Source: Chitinophaga pinensis (GTDB lineage Bacteria; Bacteroidota; Bacteroidia; B-17B0; Aurantibacillaceae). Taken from it: a stretch of 42,310 nt of DNA. The stretch is from NCBI GenBank assembly GCA_945887955.1, contig CAMCZO010000012.1, positions 1-42,310 on the forward strand, read 5' to 3'. Position numbers and translations under genes: made by a program. Shown piece by piece: positions 10,977 through 19,863 of this stretch (position 1 is the first letter of the stretch; each line of letters begins with the position of its first letter). The notes under the pieces are model-generated. The model was not told the DNA's origin and made no database searches. It was given only the letters and a program-made list of their open reading frames with translations.

Positions 10977-11162
10977 TTTTACGAAATTTATTTGTTTAAA
11001 TGTAAGAAGAAAAAATAGACTTAAAAAAAGATGTTATTTACCATATAATTAATAATATTAAAATTTTAGTCCTTAAATAATAGTTGTATTATTTATAGCA
11101 TTGACTATGAAAGTCAATTTAGAAAGCCAAACGTTAATAATAATAAGATTAAAAAAATATAA

Positions 11163-11190
11163 ATAAAAAAAAACCTCTTTTCAGAGGTTT
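11163..11190 (-). terminator. Rho-independent terminator after gldN
   Basis: A perfect 8-bp stem (AAACCTCT at 11171-11178, AGAGGTTT at 11183-11190) with a 4-nt loop lies 10 nt past the gldN stop. On the minus strand it is followed by a run of T residues, as expected for an intrinsic terminator closing the T9SS operon. Confidence 0.85.
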
Positions 11191-11200
11191 AAATTCAAAA

Positions 11201-12061
11201 TTAGAATTGCCATAAGTCGTGTTCAAATCTAAAAATATCGCTTTTAACTCGATCAGATTCTAATAATGCTTCAATACCCTTTGCATAATCAGCTATTTTT
11301 CGGTCATAGACGTTAGACTCTTTTATAACACTACTAGCAAATTGTCTTTTCCAAAAAATATCTTCAAAAGTTCGACGCTCACTGTCATTCTTTACATTAA
11401 AAACCTCGTGTTTTGCGAAAAATGGACGACAAGCTGGAAAATAAACGAAAAATATTGGCTGTTCACCAAAATCCTCTTTTCCTTTTATTGGAGCATAAAA
11501 TCCTAAACCCAAAATTCTCACCTCTAAGCTCGATTTTTGTTTATCAAAAAACCAATCTTCTTTAATAGATAAAGAAGAAAAAGTTTCATAAAACCATGTT
11601 GAATCTTTTGCGCCAGGTACTTTGACACTGTATGAAGAACCATCTTCAGCAAATTTTTCTTGATCAATACTGTCTCCTTGTAAAACTAATTTAGCAGCTA
11701 TAACTGACTTATCATAAGATTCCTTAAATTCTTCGTCTGCAAACGCAACAATTTGTCCAGACAAAATATATTTAATTACCAATTGAGGTAAAGAAATTCT
11801 TCCTTCTACAATATCTTTTGGATAATACAAAGATTGATTCATCTTTTCACGCATATCTAATCTTCTCCAAACTCTTTTTTCCCAAGTCACATCACCTTCA
11901 CGCAAAAAAGAATAAGGTATAAATCTTCTATTAACCGCATTTTCTTTTTCATAAATAGCATCTTTATAATCACCTGGTTGAAATACTGATTGCTGAGCAA
12001 ACGAAATATTTGTAAAAAATACAAACAAAATAAATACTAAAAAATATTTTATATGTTTCAT
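11201..12061 (-). CDS. gldN: T9SS ring/periplasmic component GldN/PorN
   Basis: The 286-residue product starts with a signal peptide (MKHIKYFLVFILFVFFTNIS, then FAQQ) and shows GldN/PorN features: DAIYEKENAVNRRFIPYSFL, REGDVTWEKRVWRRLDMREK and the later FFVYFPACRPFFAKHEVF. In T9SS, GldN/PorN forms a periplasmic ring with GldK/PorK attached to the outer membrane. It is the last gene of the operon, 23 nt after gldM and just before a strong terminator. The length fits the family and there is no sign of damage. Confidence 0.93.
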   Translation of the reverse strand: MKHIKYFLVFILFVFFTNISFAQQSVFQPGDYKDAIYEKENAVNRRFIPYSFLREGDVTWEKRVWRRLDMREKMNQSLYYPKDIVEGRISLPQLVIKYILSGQIVAFADEEFKESYDKSVIAAKLVLQGDSIDQEKFAEDGSSYSVKVPGAKDSTWFYETFSSLSIKEDWFFDKQKSSLEVRILGLGFYAPIKGKEDFGEQPIFFVYFPACRPFFAKHEVFNVKNDSERRTFEDIFWKRQFASSVIKESNVYDRKIADYAKGIEALLESDRVKSDIFRFEHDLWQF

Positions 12062-12084
12062 AATATTAGTTATTATTAATTGAT

Positions 12085-13758
12085 TTATCTAGTTACTTTA
12101 GTAGCAGAAGATATAGAGTGGATTTTTCCGTCAGGCGATTTCACTTTTGCTTCAACATAAATTTTACTTCCCACCTCAGCTCCTTTAAAAATAGCCGAGG
12201 CTCCTGGTGATAAATTACTTCCTGGACCCCCTTCAGTTTTTACAACTCCTTTTACCTTACCAAATACTTCATGAGATATCACAACATAGTTAACTGCAAA
12301 ATCAAAATTTTGCGCTCCTGCTCCAATACCACCTACCAAAGAAAGATCAGCTTTTTTCATTTCTGATGGAGCAAATTTACCAGCAATTTTAAGTTCAGGT
12401 TTAGGCAATGGCTTTACCCTAAATTTAATTGGAGGGCCTTGTGCTTTAACTCCTTTATCCGTTTTAGCAGAAACGGTAATTAAGCACTCGCCTGTTCCAG
12501 TAAAATTAAGCATGTATTTTCCTGATCCTCCAGATTGTGAAACTCCCGATCCAGAGGAAGAAATTTGAATATCATTTGGAGATATTCCTGCTGCTGCCGC
12601 AGTTACAGGATTTGGAATACCTGCATAAAACACATTCATTTGATCAGCAGAAACTGAAGCTGCTGGAGGGGCTACCTTATATTCATTTTTAAAAGGATAA
12701 ATTTCAAAAGTACCATCTGGCTTTTTAAATTTTATTACACCACTATATTGTTTGTCTCCCACTCCACTAGTTCCAACTTTATATTTTCCTTGGCCATCAA
12801 CAATTGATAAACTTGTTCCTGTGGCACCTTTTTTGGCGGCAGCAGAATCTATACCCATTAAAACTTCCATATCTCCTGCGGCTAGCTTTGAAAATGATGC
12901 AGATAAAAAAATATCGGCAGTATATTCTTGCCCTGCTTGAATATAAGAGGAAGGGGCAATAACTTTAGCAATTAACTTATCCGGCTTTATAGATAATTTA
13001 CCACTTGCAGAAGAAAATACTTGAAGAATTTCAGCTTCAGCATTTTTTATATCTACTTGCATTTTAGTTAAATTAGCAATCACAGCAGCTTCGGGTAAAT
13101 GATAAAAATTTTCCATTTCCCAGGACATAACATGATCATCCTCCTTAGCTCCACTTGCTGTAGGTTTTAAATGATCTAATTTTTTCTTTAAATTATCATA
13201 ATCTGAAGGAAACAGATGTTCGCCATCAGTTTTTTGCATTTTTTCTACCATGGCCATTAAATTACTCTGAAGTTTCTCCATTTTCATTTTCAATTCACCA
13301 GCAGTTAAGGGACCTTTATCTGGATTTTTTTCATCAGCACCTAATAAAAAGTGGGTTGGAATATCATAATTATCATAAGCACCATTAACACAATTTTTTA
13401 TTTTCATAGTGTCTGCTACTTTTATTTTAGCTGGATCACCGGCAAGCTCTGTTTCAAAGTATACTTTAGCCTTTACTTTTTCAATGTGAAGTATTAATTC
13501 ATTAAATTCCTTTTGAGCTTCTTGAATTCTAATATAATAAGGTTTAGCTCCAGGATTTCCATCAATTGACTTTTGAAAAGCATCTGTTACGCGTCTATTA
13601 TTATCAGCTAGGTTATCTCTAGAATTTTCCATTCCCTCATTAACACGAATATATCCAAGTAATACCGTTTTAGATACATTCATAGCCAAAAGAGCTGTTA
13701 GTACCAAATACATCATACCAATCATCTTCTGCCTTGGTGTTTCTTTACCGCCTCCCAT
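12085..13758 (-). CDS. gldM: T9SS motor/stalk protein GldM/PorM
   Basis: The 557-residue protein begins MGGGKETPRQKMIGMMYLVL and has a single N-terminal membrane helix (MYLVLTALLAMNVSKTVLLG), followed by a long periplasmic part with helical and then beta-rich Ig-like domains containing many Gly, Ala and Pro-rich linkers. GldM/PorM partners GldL/PorL in the proton-driven inner-membrane motor and spans the periplasm to reach the GldK/GldN ring. It sits 29 nt after gldL and 23 nt before gldN, in the canonical order K-L-M-N. Small plus-strand reading frames inside it (for example at 12752) are shadows. Confidence 0.94.
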   Translation of the reverse strand: MGGGKETPRQKMIGMMYLVLTALLAMNVSKTVLLGYIRVNEGMENSRDNLADNNRRVTDAFQKSIDGNPGAKPYYIRIQEAQKEFNELILHIEKVKAKVYFETELAGDPAKIKVADTMKIKNCVNGAYDNYDIPTHFLLGADEKNPDKGPLTAGELKMKMEKLQSNLMAMVEKMQKTDGEHLFPSDYDNLKKKLDHLKPTASGAKEDDHVMSWEMENFYHLPEAAVIANLTKMQVDIKNAEAEILQVFSSASGKLSIKPDKLIAKVIAPSSYIQAGQEYTADIFLSASFSKLAAGDMEVLMGIDSAAAKKGATGTSLSIVDGQGKYKVGTSGVGDKQYSGVIKFKKPDGTFEIYPFKNEYKVAPPAASVSADQMNVFYAGIPNPVTAAAAGISPNDIQISSSGSGVSQSGGSGKYMLNFTGTGECLITVSAKTDKGVKAQGPPIKFRVKPLPKPELKIAGKFAPSEMKKADLSLVGGIGAGAQNFDFAVNYVVISHEVFGKVKGVVKTEGGPGSNLSPGASAIFKGAEVGSKIYVEAKVKSPDGKIHSISSATKVTR

Positions 13759-13787
13759 ATATTATATATTTAATAATTTAATTTGAA

Positions 13788-14612
13788 TTATGATTTAAAG
13801 TTCATTGCGCTTAACATATTTCCATAAACAGTGTTTAGTGAAGTTAAGTTGTTAGATAATGTTGCCATTTCTTGACGATATTTCTTAGTATCATCTAAAG
13901 AATCGTGTAAATTTTTCATTAATTCATTTAAACCGTCATAAAATTTAGAAGTTGTGTCTAACTGAGATTTACTATCCTGTAATTGTAATTCGTAGGTTGC
14001 ATTTAATGCAGATAAATTTTTTGACACCTTACTTAAAGAATCACTAATGCCTGATGCGCTAGATTCGGTTGATTGAGAAATCCCTGCAATTGATTGCGCT
14101 ATTCCTTCAAAAGATTGAGTTGCTTTGCTATAGGTATCCGATAGACTAGACACATTTTTTGTCGCACTTTTTACACTATCAACATATTCATTGGTAGCAA
14201 CAGAAGCATTGGTAATATCTGCCATCTTGTTAACAGATTCTCCTAATGATTTCATTCCTTTTCCTAAACTTGTTATTAATTCAGGACCAATTTTAGCATC
14301 TGCTAATAAATTATCTAATTGAGCCGTAATAGGTAAATTACTTTCGGGTTCTTCGAGTTCTTCTTTTTCTTCATGAGCCATTCCAGATAATTCTGGATAA
14401 GCTAAAGTCCAATCTACTTCTTCGTGTGGAATATCAATACCAAATAAACAAAACAATACTGCTTCTGTTCCAAGACCTGCAATTAGAGCAGCATTTGCAC
14501 CTGGCCAGTGTTGAATTTTAAATAATGCACCTACTATTACAATTGATGCGCCAAAACAAGATGCTAAGTGAAGATATCTCTTAAAACCCGTTACTTTTCC
14601 TAATTTACTCAT
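13788..14612 (-). CDS. gldL: T9SS inner-membrane motor protein GldL/PorL
   Basis: The 274-residue protein has two N-terminal membrane helices (residues about 13-32 and 38-57) with the family motif ALFKIQHWPGANAALIAGLG, then an acidic stretch (EEKEELEEPES) and a long cytoplasmic coiled-coil-like region rich in Ser, Asn and Lys. GldL/PorL is the stator-like part of the T9SS motor together with GldM. The Lys and Glu residues near the helices (FKIQHWPG, GTEAVLF) lie in the region linked to proton flow in the family. It is placed 36 nt after gldK. Confidence 0.93.
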   Translation of the reverse strand: MSKLGKVTGFKRYLHLASCFGASIVIVGALFKIQHWPGANAALIAGLGTEAVLFCLFGIDIPHEEVDWTLAYPELSGMAHEEKEELEEPESNLPITAQLDNLLADAKIGPELITSLGKGMKSLGESVNKMADITNASVATNEYVDSVKSATKNVSSLSDTYSKATQSFEGIAQSIAGISQSTESSASGISDSLSKVSKNLSALNATYELQLQDSKSQLDTTSKFYDGLNELMKNLHDSLDDTKKYRQEMATLSNNLTSLNTVYGNMLSAMNFKS

Positions 14613-14648
14613 ACTTTGTTTTTTAATTGTTAAATTTAATATTTATTC

Positions 14649-16190
14649 TTAATTCATATCATATTTAGAACGCCCTAAGTAGGTCATTACATTTCTAAAT
14701 CCAATATAACACTTTGAGGTGTCTTGATATTCATAAGTTCTTGCACTTGTTTGTAGATAATACCCTACATCTTTAAAACTTCCACCTCTAATCACTTTTC
14801 GTTTTAGAACATTTTCATCTTTTTCTTGAGCATCATATACATAATCCGCGTTTGCATCGTGAGCAAAATCATATGCGGATTCGTCAAATGCATTACTTGT
14901 CCACTCAGCTGCATTACCAGCCATACAATACAAGCCATAATCATTAGGATTGTAAGAATAAACTTGAACTGTATGCAGTGCACCATCATCAACATAAGAA
15001 CCTCGCATGGGTTTAAAGTTAGCTAAAAAACAACCTTTATCATTTCGAGTATAAGGGCCACCCCAAGGATAAGGAGATTTATCTAAGCCACCACGAGCAG
15101 CATATTCCCATTCGCTTTCAGAAGGTAATCTAAAATCGTTAACTATAGATTGTCCAGTTCCTATTAAAAAGTTATTTAACAAATTTGATCTCCAAATACT
15201 AAATGCTTTTGCTTGTTTCCATGAAACACCTACAACGGGATAATCATCATAAGAAGGGTGCCAAAAATACATATTTGTAAGTGGCTCATTAAATGCATAA
15301 GTAAAATCATGAATCCATGCTAAAGTATCTGGATAAACATTTACAACATCTTTAATGATAAAAGCAGATCTATCAACTGCAGTTCTAACTCTAGGGAGAT
15401 AATTTCCTTGACCAACAGGAATTTGATCTTTTACATTATAGGTACCAAGAGTTTTAGAATCTTTAGTTGGATCTGATACAGCTGAAGATTGGTTACTTGA
15501 TGGAGCGCCATTTGCACCGTCATTAAGCGTTACTCCGTTTATATAATCTGCTTTTTTGTAATCATGAGCAGCGTTTTGAATATCTGCTGATTTATTAGGA
15601 ATAAAACGATTTGGTTTTGAAGCAGCTAAACGGATGTCTACAGAATAATACTCATAATTTAATTTACGGGTATCAATTTGCTTACGATTATAAAAACGTT
15701 CTGCTTCTGGAATATACATGGGATTTAAAATTGTACGAATATCTTCTTCTTTACTATTCCAATCAATTGGTTTTTCCCAGCTTATATAATTTTCTTGTAA
15801 ATTATTGTCGCCAACATAAACCGGCCAATTTTTTAAGAACTCATCTTGAGGTATACCAAAATTAGCTTCTTGCCCGTTGGCTACTAATAATTTTCTTGCA
15901 ATGGAATCTCGAACCCAGTATACGAATTGACGATACTCATTATTCGTGATTTCAGCGTCATCAATATAAAAAGCTTGAACAGAAACAATTTTTGATTTTG
16001 TTGTGTGTGCCATCGGAGCTTCTTCATCATCAGGGCCCATATGGAAACTTCCCATTTCGATAAATTGAGTGCCGAAAGGATCTGGTTGGTACCACTGTTC
16101 GCGACCAACTACACCAACTAACTCACCACTAAGCTTATTACAACCTGAAATTAAGGCAACAAATGAAGCTAGAACTAAAAGTTTTTTCAT
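14649..16190 (-). CDS. gldK: T9SS lipoprotein GldK/PorK (FGE-sulfatase fold)
   Basis: The 513-residue product has a lipoprotein signal (MKKLLVLASFVALISGC) with the lipidated Cys at residue 17. The rest is the formylglycine-generating-enzyme (SUMF1) fold used by GldK/PorK: GSFHMGPDDEEAP, SVQAFYIDDAEITNNEYRQF, YPVVGVSWKQAKAFSIWRSN, FRLPSESEWEYAARGG, YGLYCMAGNAAEWTSNAF and KVIRGGSFKD. GldK/PorK is an outer-membrane lipoprotein that forms a ring with GldN. A candidate promoter lies 59 nt upstream (16249-16256), separating it from the porP-like gene by 130 nt. Several opposite-strand frames inside it are shadows. Confidence 0.94.
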   Translation of the reverse strand: MKKLLVLASFVALISGCNKLSGELVGVVGREQWYQPDPFGTQFIEMGSFHMGPDDEEAPMAHTTKSKIVSVQAFYIDDAEITNNEYRQFVYWVRDSIARKLLVANGQEANFGIPQDEFLKNWPVYVGDNNLQENYISWEKPIDWNSKEEDIRTILNPMYIPEAERFYNRKQIDTRKLNYEYYSVDIRLAASKPNRFIPNKSADIQNAAHDYKKADYINGVTLNDGANGAPSSNQSSAVSDPTKDSKTLGTYNVKDQIPVGQGNYLPRVRTAVDRSAFIIKDVVNVYPDTLAWIHDFTYAFNEPLTNMYFWHPSYDDYPVVGVSWKQAKAFSIWRSNLLNNFLIGTGQSIVNDFRLPSESEWEYAARGGLDKSPYPWGGPYTRNDKGCFLANFKPMRGSYVDDGALHTVQVYSYNPNDYGLYCMAGNAAEWTSNAFDESAYDFAHDANADYVYDAQEKDENVLKRKVIRGGSFKDVGYYLQTSARTYEYQDTSKCYIGFRNVMTYLGRSKYDMN

Positions 16191-16248
16191 ATTCCTAATT
16201 TTAATTTATAATGTCAACTGGACAATAATGTAACAGTTGTTTATTTTT

Positions 16249-16256
16249 CAAAGTTA
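16249..16256 (-). promoter_or_regulatory. Candidate -7 element for gldKLMN
   Basis: On the minus strand this reads TAACTTTG, matching the Bacteroidota -7 consensus TAnnTTTG. It lies 59 nt upstream of the gldK start in the 130-nt gap after the porP-like gene. I see no good -33 TTTG at the usual spacing, so this is only a candidate. Confidence 0.35.
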
Positions 16257-16320
16257 TTAACATTTTGTTAATTGTTTATGGTTTAAACGTTATTTTATTT
16301 AAAAGGTTACAAATAATAAT

Positions 16321-17295
16321 TTAGTCTAAAAATCTATCGTTACCGTGTGATGATCTTTTTTTAGCTTTAGGGGCATAGCAAACACTTAAGATAAGTTCGT
16401 TTGTTCCACCGGCATATGAAGCCATAGAGCCCGTTGTAATATCATAAGAGTAGCCAATTTTAAAAGTACCAGAGTTTCCTGATCCAAAAGGCATTTGAAT
16501 GCCTGCTAAAATAGCAATAGAGTGGCTTGAGCGATATGTTCCTCCTACCCAAAACAGATCACTCCACAATAAATTTAGATTAGCATCAAAAGTTGTAGAA
16601 GATATATCAGTTTTTGTTAAAATATTGGGTTTAACTTTTAACCAAGGAGTTATAACAGCAGTATATCCGGCCATAATATAATAATGACGACTTATTTGAA
16701 ATTCTAAGTCATTTGAGCTTTGAATAGTCTGAGCCGGAAGATGAGTTGAAGAAAGTCCAATATAAAATTGATTTGGTATTTCATAATACGCTCCAAAACC
16801 TAAATCGAATGCAATCTTATTTAATAAACCATTATCATAGCCATTTGAACCATATAAACCAGGAATTCTAGGGTCATTTCTTAGAGGCTCAGGAACAATC
16901 CAAGTACTTGAAATACTCTTACTTAGAATACCAAAATCAATTCCTAAACCTAAGTCCCCAGGACCAATTTTTAATTTAAAAGAGCTACCTATACGTGCAA
17001 AATTTGAGACCATTGGTCCTATATTATCTTGAATTACTGTTAAACCTACTCCTAAAGGTAATCCTGGCAATGAAGAATTAACAGCCACGGCATAAGACTT
17101 GGGAGCCCCATCAAATTTAGCCCATTGCTTTCTATATTGAATAACTCCACAAGAACCACCTGAAACACCAGCATAACCGGCATTGTAAACTAATTTATTA
17201 AACATAAATTGAGTAAATTGAGGGTCTTGCTGAGCAGAAGCTACGCTGACTGCAAAAATCAAAATAATGTTAATCTTAGAAAAAAGTTTTTTCAT
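16321..17295 (-). CDS. PorP/SprF family T9SS outer-membrane protein
   Basis: The 324-residue protein has a signal peptide ending near VASAQQ and opens its mature part with the PorP/SprF hallmark DPQFTQFMFNKLVYNAGYAG. It continues with beta-barrel strands such as RKQWAKFDGAPKSYAVAVNS and a C-terminal barrel region (FKIGYSYDITTGSMASYAGG). PorP/SprF proteins sit in the outer membrane and support T9SS secretion or surface attachment. Here the gene leads the gldKLMN cluster, a common arrangement in Bacteroidota. It has a long upstream region of 387 nt shared with the rpmE promoter on the opposite strand. The tail KAKKRSSHGNDRFLD is unusually basic and polar. Confidence 0.9.
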   Translation of the reverse strand: MKKLFSKINIILIFAVSVASAQQDPQFTQFMFNKLVYNAGYAGVSGGSCGVIQYRKQWAKFDGAPKSYAVAVNSSLPGLPLGVGLTVIQDNIGPMVSNFARIGSSFKLKIGPGDLGLGIDFGILSKSISSTWIVPEPLRNDPRIPGLYGSNGYDNGLLNKIAFDLGFGAYYEIPNQFYIGLSSTHLPAQTIQSSNDLEFQISRHYYIMAGYTAVITPWLKVKPNILTKTDISSTTFDANLNLLWSDLFWVGGTYRSSHSIAILAGIQMPFGSGNSGTFKIGYSYDITTGSMASYAGGTNELILSVCYAPKAKKRSSHGNDRFLD

Positions 17296-17682
17296 ACTTT
17301 AAGTTAAAAATTAAATAGACATATTAATTTAATACACCTAGTCTGCTAAATTAGTTAATTAATTTAAATAAAAAAAATTTTTAAATAAAAAATACAATTT
17401 AATTTAAGTAATTAGTAAATATATGGTTATGAGGTACTTTTATTTTAATACAATTCAAATAGATTATCACTTTTCATTAACAATATCTCAAATTTAATAT
17501 TAAGGTAAATTTTGAGCTGTTGGAATTTGAAAAATTTAAGGGATTTATATTATTTTAATAATTAAAATTGACAAAATGATGTTCAAATAAAATAATAAAA
17601 ATTATGGCTTTTTAAATATTTGTAGATTTAAAATAAAAATGTATATTTGTCTCCCTAAATTTTATTAAATATTATCTACAAA
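17296..17682. other. 387-nt divergent intergenic region between porP-like gene and rpmE
   Basis: This very AT-rich gap holds the clear rpmE promoter at 17619-17649. On the minus strand, 17489-17496 reads TAAATTTG and could be a -7 box for the porP-like gene, but it lies almost 190 nt from that start and has no -33 partner. I see no other gene or RNA here. Confidence 0.5.
17619..17649 (+). promoter_or_regulatory. Bacteroidota-type sigma promoter of rpmE
   Basis: TTTG at 17619-17622, a spacer of exactly 19 nt and TATATTTG at 17642-17649 match the Bacteroidota consensus TTTG-N19-TAnnTTTG in every fixed position. Transcription would begin near 17656, leaving a 5' leader of about 27 nt before the rpmE ATG at 17683. 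Confidence 0.8.
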
Positions 17683-17934
17683 ATGAAAAAAGAAATACAT
17701 CCCGAAAATTACAGGCTTTGTGCTTTTAAAGATATGAGTAATGGTTATACTTTTATTACCCGTTCTTGTGCAGAGACAAGAGAAACTCTTGCTCACGAAG
17801 ATGGTGTTGAATATCCTTTAGTAAAATTAGATATTTCGATGACTTCGCACCCTTTTTATACTGGTAAACAAGTTTTAGTGGATACAGCAGGCCGTGTGGA
17901 TAAATTTCGTACTCGACAAGCAAAAAAGAAATAA
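17683..17934 (+). CDS. rpmE2: 50S ribosomal protein L31 type B
   Basis: The 83-residue protein is full-length L31: [20 protein letters not shown], then [31 protein letters not shown] and [10 protein letters not shown]. It is the type B (zinc-independent) form because it lacks the CxxC pair of type A L31. L31 sits on the large subunit and bridges to the small subunit. The gene is monocistronic, with a perfect promoter upstream and a terminator 22 nt downstream. The tail RTRQAKKK is basic as usual. Confidence 0.95.
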   Translation: MKKEIHPENYRLCAFKDMSNGYTFITRSCAETRETLAHEDGVEYPLVKLDISMTSHPFYTGKQVLVDTAGRVDKFRTRQAKKK

Positions 17935-17956
17935 TTAATTTTTATAGATTCTAATA

Positions 17957-17983
17957 AAAAGCTCAACTAATAGTTGGGCTTTT
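17957..17983 (+). terminator. Rho-independent terminator after rpmE
   Basis: GCTCAAC (17961-17967) pairs with GTTGGGC (17973-17979) around a 5-nt TAATA loop with one G-T wobble. Flanking A and T runs lengthen the stem, and a T-rich tract follows. Confidence 0.8.
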
Positions 17984-18067
17984 ATTGTTTTAATTATATT
18001 AATTGCTATAAATTTGCTAAAAATAATTTAAATAGCGAGTTATTAAAATTAAAATCGTCAAATCAAT

Positions 18068-18790
18068 TTGTTGAACATTTTTCGAAATAAATTAATTAAA
18101 ACCTATGCAATCAATTGCATTCTTATGATTTTTATAGGATTTATTTTTTCTGCATTTTATTTATTTAAACCAAAACCAATCACCCTTTCTTTTTTACCTT
18201 ATTTTGGAAAAGATAGTCTAGTGATAAATAAAAATTATTTTTCTGAAATAATTAGTGATAGTGTAAGTATTCAATCGCTTAGATTTTATTTATCTGATAT
18301 TAATTTAATTAAAAATGGCAGAATAATTTACCAAGTAAAAAATCAGCATAATTTAATTGACATATCTCAAAAATTACAAGTTAAACTATTCACCAAATCT
18401 GAACTTGAATTTGATTCAATTCAATTTGATATTGGGGTTGACAGTTTAAGCCAGGTTTCGGGGGCAATGGGAGGAGATTTAGATCCAATGAAAGGGATGT
18501 ATTGGAGCTGGCAAAGTGGCTATATCAATTTTAAATTAGAAGGTAAAAGCAATATTTGTAATACTCGAAACCATGTTTTTCAATTTCATATTGGTGGGTA
18601 TATATTTCCTTATAATACAATTCAACATATTATACTTCCTGTACAAAATAAAACAAACATTAATATTAAATTAAATATTAAAAAAATGTTATCACAAATA
18701 GATTTAAAAAATGTGAACCAAATTATGTCGCCCAGCGAAAAATCTGTTGAGATTTCAAAACAATACGCTAATTTTTTCTCAATTGAATAA
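18068..18790 (+). CDS. MbnP-like periplasmic protein
   Basis: The 240-residue product has an N-terminal hydrophobic segment (ILMIFIGFIFSAFYLF) that acts as signal or anchor. The family pattern of MbnP-like proteins is present: RFYLSDINLI, FDIGVDSLSQVSGAMGGDLD, PMKGMYWSWQSGYINFKLEG and the later HVFQFHIGGY. In characterised systems MbnP is a periplasmic copper-binding protein in which a partner di-haem enzyme, MbnH, modifies a Trp. Trp residues in YWSWQSGY are the obvious candidates here. The start is a TTG (a second TTG follows directly); an in-frame ATG near 18125 is possible but would shorten the signal. It overlaps the di-haem gene by 1 nt, so the two are coupled. Confidence 0.82.
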   Translation: MLNIFRNKLIKTYAINCILMIFIGFIFSAFYLFKPKPITLSFLPYFGKDSLVINKNYFSEIISDSVSIQSLRFYLSDINLIKNGRIIYQVKNQHNLIDISQKLQVKLFTKSELEFDSIQFDIGVDSLSQVSGAMGGDLDPMKGMYWSWQSGYINFKLEGKSNICNTRNHVFQFHIGGYIFPYNTIQHIILPVQNKTNINIKLNIKKMLSQIDLKNVNQIMSPSEKSVEISKQYANFFSIE

Positions 18791-19794
18791 TGAAATTTAA
18801 GATTACACTCATAAGCCTTATTTTATTTGTTTCAGCAATCACAATCAAAAAAGGTTTTCAATTAAAATATCCTGACTATTTTCCTAAACCAACTTACGAT
18901 TTAAAAAAAAATATACTTACTAAAGAAACCATTGCTTTAGGAAGAACATTGTTTTACGATCCGATATTATCAAAAAATAATACGATTTCGTGTGCATCCT
19001 GTCATTCCTCGTTTAATGCATTTGCTCACACCGATCATTCTTTGAGCCACGGAATAGATGATTTGATTGGCACCAGAAATGCACCAGCTTTAATGAATTT
19101 GGCTTGGCAGAAATTATTTATGTGGGATGGCGCAATAAATCATTTAGATATGCAAGCCCTGGCACCAATTAATCATCCAAAAGAAATGGGAGAAAGTATA
19201 AATCACATTATTGATAAATTAAATAAAACAGCACCTTACCCTACTCTTTTTAAAAAAGCATTTAGAGATACCATTATTACTGGTGAAAAAATTTTAAAAG
19301 CGCTTTCGCAATTTCAACTGTGTTTAATTTCGGCAGAATCAAAATACGATCAGGTAAAGAAAAATAAAAAACAATTTAGCGATCAAGAAAATAGGGGTTA
19401 TATTTTATTTAAAAAAAATTGCAATTTTTGTCATACCGAACCATTATTTTCTAATTTCACCTTTGCCAATAATGGCTTAGCTATTGATACAACTTTAAAT
19501 GATTTTGGACGTTGGCAAGTAACTAAAAAATCTGAAGATAGTTTAATGTTTAAGATTCCTAGTTTAAGGAATTTAAGTTACACCTACCCCTATATGCATG
19601 ATGGACGATTTAATACAATTAATCAAGTTATTAATCATTATATAAAAGGCATAAAACAAAGTGCTAATTTGGCTCCCGAACTTAAAAAAGGAATTTTGTT
19701 ATCATCAAATGAAAAAACTGATTTAATTGCATTTTTAATAACATTAAATGACTCTGCATTTGTATTTAATCGTAATTTTGCATATCCAAAATAA
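18790..19794 (+). CDS. Di-haem cytochrome c peroxidase / MbnH-like (MauG family)
   Basis: The 334-residue protein has an N-terminal export signal (ITLISLILFVSAI) and two c-type haem motifs, CASCH (Cys68, Cys71, His72) and CNFCH (Cys211, Cys214, His215). Other family marks are LGRTLFYDPILSKNNTISC, GTRNAPALMNLAWQKLFMWD and the distal-ligand region PSLRNLSYTYPYMHDGRF. The size suits short MauG/MbnH-like peroxidases. Its start overlaps the stop of the MbnP-like gene (TAATG), so it most probably oxidises that partner in the periplasm, as MbnH does with MbnP. A secreted YHYH protein follows 69 nt downstream. Confidence 0.88.
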   Translation: MKFKITLISLILFVSAITIKKGFQLKYPDYFPKPTYDLKKNILTKETIALGRTLFYDPILSKNNTISCASCHSSFNAFAHTDHSLSHGIDDLIGTRNAPALMNLAWQKLFMWDGAINHLDMQALAPINHPKEMGESINHIIDKLNKTAPYPTLFKKAFRDTIITGEKILKALSQFQLCLISAESKYDQVKKNKKQFSDQENRGYILFKKNCNFCHTEPLFSNFTFANNGLAIDTTLNDFGRWQVTKKSEDSLMFKIPSLRNLSYTYPYMHDGRFNTINQVINHYIKGIKQSANLAPELKKGILLSSNEKTDLIAFLITLNDSAFVFNRNFAYPK

Positions 19795-19863
19795 TTAAAT
19801 CAATGTATTACAAAAGAATATTAAAATAAAAACGTCTAAATAAAATAAAACCAATTTATATTT

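Noticed and set aside
14804..15865. Small frames on both strands inside gldK
   Set aside because: They overlap a well-conserved gene entirely and have low-complexity products without family features.
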